DNA of 64,000 nt from Paraconiothyrium sp. Pb-2020. Its lineage: Eukaryota; Ascomycota; Dothideomycetes; Pleosporales; Didymosphaeriaceae. The stretch is from assembly GCA_022419385.1 (NCBI GenBank), contig JAJUBI010000010.1, positions 310,001 to 374,000 on the forward strand. Reading direction: 5' to 3'. The notes under the pieces were generated by a model. It did no database searches, was not told where the DNA came from, and saw only the letters and a program-made list of their open reading frames with translations. Position numbers and translations under genes: made by a program. Shown here piece after piece: positions 56,189 to 64,000 of the stretch (the first letter of the stretch is position 1; each line of letters starts with the position of its first letter).

Positions 56189-57030
56189 GTGGGTGGCGGT
56201 CGTGGAGGGTCAACCGGAGGCGTTGTGGGGCGTGTGGGGGTCGAAGCTCGCCGGGGATGACGGGCGCGCTAACGCGATCGAGACACCGGGCTATCTACAG
56301 CACATTCGAAGGATCCACTCCACATATTGCATGCGTCCAGCAGAGTCATCCACTTCGCGAGTAGCTGCCTCGTCCTTGTAGCACCATGTGCGCGAAATGG
56401 CTCCAACTACGCTGCGACATCTGGCTTCGGCAGTCCAACGCCGGATCGCCCTTGGATACACTTTGCGCCGCGGCTACGAACATGCGTCGCGTCCAGAAGT
56501 GAGCTCTCACCTCCCCAGCGCGTTCCGTACAAGCCCAATTGCGAATGTTCCCTGCTCATGGAGAAAAATCTCCTATACGAGAGCCTCGTCATCTCTCCAT
56601 GTCCAGGCCCCTCTTGATGTATCCCCAGACTTGACTATATCTACACGCCTGGTCGGCGAGCACGCTTGTTTGATCCCCTCGACACCTTCATGCAAGCGCA
56701 GCACGCCGAAGGACTGCCCAAACAAGCCAGTTCGTTCACCTACTCAGACCCCATACAGCGCCCCCCGCCGATGCAGGCGGTTTGCCAGACCTAACTCACG
56801 CCAGGCAGGCTGCGTTTGCTACACCCTCGCACTCTCACTTTGTGCACTCTCACTTTTCCTCACTTTGTGTACTCTCCCACTCTTACACCCATTCCAATTC
56901 GACTACCACTCCTGCGAGGACGTCTTTTTGAACACTCCGCCTTCCCTAGATATGCCTGCGGAAGCGAGCCAACAATCCACGGGGTTAGCTACACCACCGA
57001 CATCAATTGCGGGCACGCGAACGCTTATCA
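56189..57030. other. Upstream region, possible first exon at 56953
   Basis: CT-rich sequence (CTCTCACTTTGTGCACTCTC) ends at about 56950, and ATG at 56953 opens MPAEASQQSTGLATPPTSIA, a plausible N-terminus in a different frame from the 57031 ORF. A short intron would be needed to join them; no convincing pair of sites was found. Confidence 0.35.
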
Positions 57031-57854
57031 ATGGTAGACATGGACTGGATAGCAAGGCCAGGCATGGTCAAGGTGGTACGTATCCAAGGTGTAGATGACG
57101 CGAGGGCCAGAGCTGACTGCTTCGTAGAAGAGCCGGTATGGTGGAAACCAAAGCATGGCGGCGAGGTGTCCTCCATCTTGGCCTACCGCAAACCACCTCT
57201 AGACGAGCCGGATCGGAGCAGCTGCACCCTTTCGAGAGGCCTACTGGAGCTGCCATTCTGGCAAATCAACACGGCGGATACGTCCACAACGACAGGTAAG
57301 GGAGACCCGAGCGCGCAATGTGTCGACATACCATGGCTACCTCTGCACCTGCTGCTCTTCTCGTAGTAACTCGTTCAGATACCGTCGATGCAACCCCGCA
57401 ACCTCGCTCTTGCACGCCACCCGTCACAGGTCCGGCGCGTGCACTCACTCCCCCTTCCGGTACGTACCCCATGCGAAAGATGCTGCGCAGTACTCACAGA
57501 ACCGCAGGAGGACCGTCCCACTCGCGCACGCAGAAAGAAACCTCCCTGCCACTTCGTCCCATCCGCAAGCGTCAGCTCGCAACGCAAGAAACACAGGCTC
57601 CCGTTCCAGTGACGAGACCCGCGGCGACCGGCGAGGCCATGGTGATGGAGAAGCACGCGCGCACCGACAAGCCGCATGCAAAGCGGCGGAAGTACATGCG
57701 TGTCCTGCGAACGTTCGAGGGGCCAACGGACCCTTGGTCTCAAAGGCCTATGCGGCGATGGGTAAAGGTTCCAGTTGGCGCGTCATACTCGGGACCGCCC
57801 TCGGCGGGGCCCAGCGTTGGCAATACCGTGGCGAGTAGGAAGGTGGGTGCTTGA
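57031..57854 (+). CDS. Hypothetical basic protein, two exons, about 246 aa
   Basis: Exon A is 57031-57295 and exon B is 57379-57854. The 83-nt intron has a GTAAGG donor and a TTCAG acceptor with the frame kept (CCACAACGACAG joined to ATACCGTC). The start at 57031 (MVDMDWIARPGMVKVVRIQG) is one choice; an upstream exon is possible. The N-terminal part is ordered (CFVEEPVWWKPKHGGEVSSI). The C-terminal part is Pro/Thr/Arg-rich with a basic cluster (KHARTDKPHAKRRKYMRVLR) that could be a nuclear signal. No family is recognised. Confidence 0.55.
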
Positions 57855-58101
57855 TTCTCCTGTCCATTTTCTTCGAAGCCTTGCGGGGACGCACAGACAG
57901 CCGATCCTGGCGTGGGCACTGGGCTGGAGGCGCCGAGCTGGGTCTTGGAAACGGCGTTGTGACAAGGTGCACACGTGGCTCGATCTCACGGGAGCGAGAT
58001 CGATCGGATGCGGGTAAGACGGAGGGCGCTCAGCCTGTCGTTTCCCATGCGCCGGGGCAATTCGGTTGCGCTAGGCTGCGATATAGGGCCGGGAGGGTAT
58101 A

Positions 58102-58611
58102 CTAGATAGAAAATATCACAGTATTGGGTAACATGGCTTGCAGCGCGTTGATTGGATCACTTTTCACGTGCCTTTGGAATTTATTGCTCGCATGGACGAT
58201 CTGCGCGAAGGGGCCTAAGGGGTGATTCGGGAAGGAAGGCAAGCTCATGCGTCTGAGACTTGGTGGTGCCGTCTCGTAGACGATGGAGAGGCGTGTCGAC
58301 CCAGGGCCAACCTTGAGATGAAGGTCTGAAAGCTTGGGAGGACTCGAGGTTGTAGAGGTGTTTGGATATTTTTGAGGCACGCATGGTCGTTGTGTTGGCC
58401 AGGTCGAAGGTCTGCATCTTTGTGATGGCATATCTTTGTTTCCCGACTACCGGCCCAATCAAACGAAAGCGTCCTCAATCCCGCCTGTTCCCATCTGAAA
58501 AGCATCCATTGGCCCAGAGCGTGTACCCTACCAAGCTCGGACCGCGCTCTTGCTCGTTCTAACTCCTTTGCAGAGACGTCTCCAATGATGTTCAGTGGCT
58601 GAGGTGGCAGC
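58102..58611 (-). CDS. Hypothetical protein, 3' part with one intron
   Basis: An exon from about 58611 to 58451 contains LNIIGDVSAKELERARARSE and WMLFRWEQAGLRTLSFDWA. A 125-nt intron (GTAGTC donor, CTTTCAG acceptor) joins it to 58325-58102 (DLHLKVGPGSTRLSIVYETA, SNKFQRHVKSDPINALQAML, ending TVIFSI). The join restores one frame across what otherwise looks like overlapping ORFs. The 5' end is not determined: the open frame upstream has no ATG and probably begins with an acceptor. No family is recognised. Confidence 0.5.
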
Positions 58612-59289
58612 CCGACTTGCGATGCGTGTTGATGGTGATGTAGAAAGGGTGACCACACGATCACGTGATAGCGGGCGTGGCTGTTACCAAGCAGTCTATC
58701 TCGCTCTCTGCACGCATGATTATCTTACTCAATCTCTCCTGCGCGGCACCTGCGACCGTGCCGTTCAAAGTGTACATGTTGAGCCATTACGGCTCGTTCA
58801 TACGCCACTGGGAGCACTTGGAGCAGTCCAAACAGAAACGGTGAGAGCAAAGGAGTGTGAAGATTGTGAATCCATAAAGCATGAGACTAAAACTTCCGCA
58901 CGTCACCGCCTGGACATCTCACTGCTTGCGTAGTCTAGACAGCAGTGGCTCGACAACACAAGAGCGACACGCTACACCCGGTCCAATGGCGCACAATTAA
59001 GGATGCAAAGTTTTTTCTCGGCTGAATAATACATACTACCGTACACGAAACGCAGCAAGACTCCTCCACGAAAGAAATATATTGTCCAGGGCCAATGTAA
59101 CATCTGAAGCCAGGTTCACATTTGTGGCATACTAGGGACGCCCACACATCTTCTCGCCCTGGTATGTCCCCCTAGGCGGGCATAAGGGCGGCAGCGCTTC
59201 GACAGCCTGGTTGGCGCGGGGACGAAGTGCCCTGTCCGATTCAAGGTTCTCTGCCCCGTTAGTGGATATCGACAATCGACAGATGAAAG
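58612..59289. other. No supported gene
   Basis: A plus frame at 58595-58933 is antisense at its start to the previous gene and shows no motif. Confidence 0.4.
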
Positions 59290-60070
59290 TCACTTACAAG
59301 ATTTGTCATCTGCAGCTATCTGGCGTTGGCGTCGGAAAGATGCAGCCAATTCGCAGTCCGGCCTACCGCTGTCAAAGTCGAACCACCTCCAAGTGCAGGG
59401 CGACGTGTTAGGCCCAGAATTGGGCAACACCAGTATCGTATCAGGGTCAGCGAGTCCTTCGATGTCATACCCATGATGCGACAGAGCGTCGGCGTTCATC
59501 AAACTTTTCCAGTGATAGACCTCGACACGATTGGTAAGCGAAGCTAGCAGGGCATCGTCCCACCGTGGCATTCGTGTCCGGCGAGGAGCAAGCTCTTGGC
59601 GGGCCTGTGCCCTTGACAAGAAGGCTGCGACCGCGACCAACGGGGTTGTATGGGAGAGTCGGATGTCCAAAACCATCACTGGCATAACGCCCGTGCCTGA
59701 GTTCACGTCCCGTGGCAAACGACAACCTACGATGGTATCGCGCCTCAGCACGCAATTACGGTCATACCAGCGGACGGAATCGAGTTGAGGGAGGTCGTAC
59801 CATTCCATGCGACCAGCGTCAGCGGTACGAACGACGAGGGAGAAGTTGCCATCTTGGTCGCGTGGCAGGGAGCATTTAAAGTCGTCTATGCTGCCGTGTT
59901 TATAAGCGTCTAGAGCAAGGTTAGAGAAGAAGGCAGATCAGGGAAGGGTGGTGCTTACGGCGATATGGGGACTGCCCGTCGTCGTCCGATTCCGATCGGG
60001 AGTCATCCTCGCCAACGTCCGACATTGGTTCGTAATCTATCTGCCGCGAGCGAAGATAATACCGGTCCAT
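59290..60070 (-). CDS. Hypothetical acidic-headed protein, two exons, 243 aa
   Basis: Exon 1 is 60070-59959 and exon 2 is 59909-59290. The 49-nt intron has a GTAAGC donor, a TCTAACC branch site and a CTCTAG acceptor. The start MDRYYLRSRQIDYEPMSDVG leads into a strongly acidic segment (EDDSRSESDDDGQS). The remainder looks ordered: GSIDDFKCSLPRDQDGNFSL, WYDLPQLDSVRWYDRNCVLR, NRVEVYHWKSLMNADALSHH, ending RQIAADDKSCK. The N-terminal extension to 60163 is less likely. No catalytic motif or known family is recognised. Splice sites and composition make it a solid gene call. Confidence 0.75.
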
Positions 60071-60569
60071 GTGTCGTCGGCCAGAGAGCTTGGTACAGGT
60101 TGATAGATGTGGCGCGAGTGAATGCGGAGGGTGAAGAAAGTGTGAAGGGCGGGTCGCGGGCAAGCAGCGCTTTACCTGCTCTTATCATGTCCTTTGAGAC
60201 GGGGTGAGACAGGCGCAGTGTGCACTGGATTTCGGTATGAGCGCGTGCGTGCGCAGCGAGCGTGCATGGCGGTGAGGTCTCATCGCGACGAGCAATGACG
60301 GGAGGGCGCAGCTGTGGGGTGGCGCCGAGCAGCAGGGTGCGTCGCCCCCGGGACCAACGGGTGCGCGCGAAGTGGGTTTTCATCGCAGTGGGTCCCCATC
60401 GCGACGAGCGTCGATGGCCGTCTGGGACGATGGTGGATGAGGCGAGAACGGATCGCGATGGAGGATGAGGGTTGTAGTGGGTTGCGGAGGCGGGTCGCGT
60501 ATCTGGCGCTACCCCGCTGCCGAAGTCACCGGCTCCCGCCATCTCACCGGCCGTCGCCCACACGGATGC
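60071..60569. other. GC-rich upstream region, no gene supported
   Basis: Long GC-rich frames on both strands, including a 250-codon minus frame at 60755-60003 that overlaps the exon above in another frame. They are Arg/Ala/Gly-rich and considered chance. Confidence 0.4.
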
Positions 60570-60990
60570 CTTGTTTCCCCTGTCCACGCCCTGCGCATGT
60601 TTCCGAATTTGCCCCAGCCTTTGCAGACTGCAATGAAGCGTCTGCGCTGCTGCCAGGCCTACGAAATACTGCGTAACACGCCCGTGAGGCGTCACGCTGC
60701 AGGCCAGCCCGCCCGCCACCCGTACGGAAGCGCCAGGCCGGGCCGCGACCATCACCCAAGCAACACCCTGCCTTCAATCCCTTGTCCACGCCATGCGCAT
60801 GTTTCCGGGTTCGTCACAGCATTGCAATAAAGCGTCCCAGTCAAACCACGCCCGCGAGGCGCCACGCTGCACGCCCGCTCGCCCGTCACCCCCACGGACG
60901 CGCTGAGCCAAGCCAACGCCATGTGCATGTCTCCGAATTCATCCCAGCCCTCGCCGGATGGCAATAATGCTGTACAACTTCCAGCCGTGC
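60570..60990. repeat. Diverged tandem repeat of 150-200 bp
   Basis: A segment with CCACGCC(C/A)TG(C/T)GCATGTTTCCGA, CAATGAAGCGT and CACGCCCG(T/C)GAGGCG(T/C)CACGCTGCA recurs two to three times (starts near 60583, 60785 and 60914) with many substitutions. No coding sense. Confidence 0.6.
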
Positions 60991-61894
60991 CAGCGTCCTC
61001 GTGCCCATCGACCAAAGCAAGCATGGTTCCGGCCTGCGTCCCGCCTCCCCCTGGCACGCATGCTTGCCTGAGGCTGTCTCAACCGCGCCGACCTGCAGAC
61101 GCGAGCAAACAAAATGAACAGGCATCACGTGGATTCCTATCGATCCGGTGGATCAGCAGTTGAGCTACGGTTTTCGGGACTCCATACACTGGCTGGTTAG
61201 CGTATTTTCGACAGAATCTAGTTTTGATGCTTGATCGACCGAACGGTAGCAAGTGAAGGGGCCGCGGAGAGGTGCTGTTACGAGGAACTTTGTACTCTGC
61301 CGATGAAGTGTTGCGGGTGTTTGGGTTGACCTTGGAACATATTTGATCTCTTCAATCTGTTCAAACAGCTCGAGCTATACGAAGCATTGCATGCGGTTGT
61401 CGTTTGGTTGCATCTGCGTGGGAATCCTTCACGTGCGTTCATGAGTTGCTGGAAGATTTCTGATCGAATCTTGCAATCGAGATCAGAGCCGATATTCTGT
61501 ACTCTGCTACTCATTGTTTCTGTTTTTCATCTTGTGCTTCGTCATAAGTTCGTCAACGGGGTTAGATCGACTCACACTTGGCATCAAAGATGGGCGGTAA
61601 AAACTGCTCGTAGATTCTCGTAAATTCTCGCTATCACCGTAAACTTGAGTAGAGCAGACGAGGTAGCCGATAAGCTCCGGCTGACGCGAATGTCCAATCA
61701 CATGCGAGCAACGACCCGTTTCGTTTCAAAGGCAATGCTGTTTCATGCCTTCGACGACGTTTTTCGTTCCTGGCGCCGATCCAGGAACAGGGTCGTGACC
61801 AACCCTGACCGTTGCACCTCCCGCAGGTTGATTGGTGTCTTGCGGCGCCGCGACGGATGGCTTGAAAAAGAGAGAAGCACACTGTCTAGTCATT
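60991..61894. other. No supported gene
   Basis: Short conflicting frames. The sequence becomes more AT-rich from 61.2 kb. Confidence 0.45.
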
Positions 61895-62496
61895 TCATTC
61901 ATTTTTCATTTGATCGTGGGGTAGATCGTCACTATCGTAGCTCGGCAGGACGGGGCAAGAGCTGCCTAAGCTCACATGCTCCTCAAGCGCCTCATCCCAG
62001 TTCGCTGTATCCGTCAATCGAGACATAAGCTCCGTACGAAACAGCGACTTCCCCTCGTCGTCAAGCTCCACGACGCCAGTAGCACCCTGGTACTCAGAGC
62101 GTACCTGCTTCTACCAACCGTTCTCAGTGGGGCGTTGCAGACCGTCAAGCTTCTGCCTGAGCCCTAACAGCAGCAGCACTATCACCGGGATGCTCCTCAC
62201 CAGCCCACCTCCAGCGGCACCGAAGTTGCCCGCCTTGCAGGCTCTGCAACACTTCGCGGTCGCCACTCCACCCTCAACATCTCCTTCAGCAACTCCATCC
62301 TCTGCTTGCCCACGAACACATCATGGTGCTCTTTAACCGTGGTATATGCTTCGGAGGTCTCCAGCTCCACGGTCTCCACCAGCTCCGCGGTACGCTCCTC
62401 GTACCCATGGAGTTGTTGGCTTGGCTCAACGAGGTGAGGGACGATACTTACCGGTGCCGCCATTGGAACAAAATACTCGTTAGTATCCCATTGCAA
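61895..62496 (-). pseudogene. Hypothetical gene with one in-frame stop
   Basis: Read on the minus strand, 62496-62201 gives MQWDTNEYFVPMAAPVSIVP, TAELVETVELETSEAYTTVK and KQRMELLKEMLRVEWRPRSV. A 44-nt intron (62200-62157, GTGAGG donor, CTCAG acceptor) leads to QKLDGLQRPTENGW, a TAG at 62113-62111, then in the same frame VRSEYQGATGVVELDDEGKS, FRTELMSRLTDTANWDEALE and EEHVSLGSSCPVL up to a TGA at 61895. Protein-like text on both sides of the TAG suggests a Gln codon changed by C-to-T, or an unrecognised tiny intron. The 5' end may lie further upstream (a coil-like frame at 62938-62630). No family is recognised. Confidence 0.5.
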
Positions 62497-64000
62497 TCTG
62501 GAGTCAAAGGCTGATGCATCGCTAGAAATTCAGGCGCTTGTCCTGATTCCAAGCCCTGGCGGGACTGCCCTCCCCTCCTCCAAATTCCCACGACGACTGC
62601 CCTTAAAAGTCGATATCGCCTCACCTCCATTACCCGCGCCGTGCAATTAGTACGAACAACATTCTCCCCGATGCCATCGGCTTGAACCGCGGCAGCATAC
62701 TTAGGAGAGGGTCGGTGGGTGGACGCAAAGGACACGCAGAACCATGTCCGGACACCAGACATGTCGCTCTCCTCCATACCCCAGCATCCGCTCTGAGGCG
62801 CTCATTTTCGTCCTCAGCCTGATTCGCAGGGGGCATGCTAGATCGTCGGCGAGGCGCGCTGCTTGCGCTATTGTCTTGACATTCGCCTTTGGGTCGTCTA
62901 CCGGTTGTAGTCATCCACGGCCTGCCGCTACTGTCCAAAGAGCACCGCGCAGAATGAGTATGGCATCGACGAAGAAGGCAACTCGGTGTGGTAGGCTAGG
63001 TCCCCCGTCGGAAGCGGCGCATCTCTCGCCCCAGCAGAACCGCGCGACACGTACTCCACAGCCCGTCAACTGCAACTACGAGATTGACCTCCCATATCCG
63101 GCTGTCCCCAACTTTGTTCTACGCTTACTTCATCCCCTTCCCCACTTATCCCTCCTGCCGCACTATATCGAAATCCAGCCCTACAACCCCCGCCCTCTTC
63201 ACAAGCGCCTGCTGCAGGTCCACACCATGGCAATCCGAAAACCAAGACGCTGTGTGTGGTTCGGTGGATAGGGCGCCAGTATGGGCGTTAGGAAGTGGCT
63301 GGAATGAATCGAGGAGAAGCTTGATGGTCGTTGAGAAGAGTGCTTGGCGATGGAGATGTTCTCTTCGAGGTTCGCAATAACCTCATCGCCAATCCCGACG
63401 CGTAGACGGTAGGTTCACGCAACAAGCGACAGCGGCATTGTGATTATCAAGGAAGAACGACAGACTGTAGACTCAGTACTGTTATCCTCTCGTTGTCGCC
63501 AATGTCGCTGAAAGTGATGTATGATGTGTGATCAGAAGCTCGCGGCGCGGCTACGATACTAACCTGGATCTTAGTGACTTGTCGCTGATCAACCGACGCA
63601 TAATGGAGAGTCGAATTCCGCTATCGGATTGTATACCGATAGCCTGGGCTAAACGGCGTGGGCTATTTCGGGCGTGGTATCCGTCTCTGTCTGTGGGCAT
63701 CAACTATGAGTAAGTAAACCTTCGTATCCAAAGTTCGTTCCAACCTTCACATAATCTACACCTGTCGTCATGGTCTAGATCGCACTTCGATATCGTGTTT
63801 AAGACCTTTCGCGACCTATATGCTCCCTAAGCGTGCCTGGCGACTTGCCTTATTTCGTCCAGAACGAGCCAACCGCGTTATGATGGTTCTGCTTAAGAAC
63901 ATGATATACTCCTACCATGTCATTGTCACACCTACTGAATATTAACAGCTGTAACATGACTATTATCATCAGCGCTGCACGTGCGTAGAACACTCCTTGC
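62497..64000. other. Right end, no gene firmly supported
   Basis: A minus frame at 62938-62630 contains MPPANQAEDENERLRADAGV and might be an upstream exon of the 61895 gene. Plus frames at 62744-63271 and 63528-63713 lack splice support. The last 300 bases are AT-rich and stop-rich. Confidence 0.35.

Noticed and set aside
60003..60755. 250-codon minus-strand ORF
   Set aside because: It overlaps exon 1 of the supported 59290-60070 gene in another frame and is Arg/Ala/Gly-rich with no motif.

Overview
The window reads as nuclear DNA of a filamentous ascomycete (Pezizomycotina). Genes are short and split by introns of about 44-193 nt with GTAAGT/GTATGT-like donors, CTAAC/CTAAT-like branch sites and CAG/TAG acceptors. 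Pyrimidine-rich leaders precede several ATGs, and the products (secreted intradiol dioxygenase, Hsp70-like ATPase, MYND protein, C48 protease remnant) are typical of that group. The genus cannot be told from sequence alone.

Intact or nearly intact host genes: a small CxxxC/CxxH-type coiled-coil protein (1733-2454), a seven-exon Hsp70-like ATPase (21859-24355), a small C-terminally anchored membrane protein (30243-30723, minus), a 68-residue protein (39196-39466), a divergent pair of unknown proteins (45029-46216 minus and 46600-48657 plus), a secreted intradiol dioxygenase (50087-51345, minus), an unknown protein with an internal 129-bp duplication (52568-53560, minus), a broken MYND-finger gene (53665-54221, minus), two-exon unknown proteins at 57031-57854, 58102-58611 and 59290-60070, and a gene with one in-frame stop at 61895-62496. 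Minisatellites are common, both between genes and inside coding sequence.

Between the host genes, mainly from 2.8 to 5 kb and 16 to 44.4 kb, lies a second class of sequence. These are GC3-rich coding blocks on both strands, each cut by frameshifts and stops, without recognisable introns and unlike normal fungal genes. One block, 42645-44434, can be identified by colinear motifs as a highly divergent RNA polymerase second-largest subunit (RPB2/beta superfamily). It keeps both catalytic lysines (GDK-x7-K spacing) but is broken by at least five frameshifts and three stops. Host RPB2 is far too conserved to look like this, so the best reading is a decayed insertion of a large dsDNA virus, or a virus-like linear element, that encoded its own transcription machinery. 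The neighbouring decayed blocks, including a cluster of small transmembrane ORFs at 34.3-34.9 kb, are probably other genes of the same element. A broken C48 (Ulp1-like) protease gene separates two of its blocks.

Other parts: an AT-rich, stop-rich retroelement-like tract at 5.9-7.2 kb, possibly damaged by repeat-induced point mutation; a permease-like remnant near 13.7-13.9 kb; and long gene-poor stretches where no coding region can be supported.
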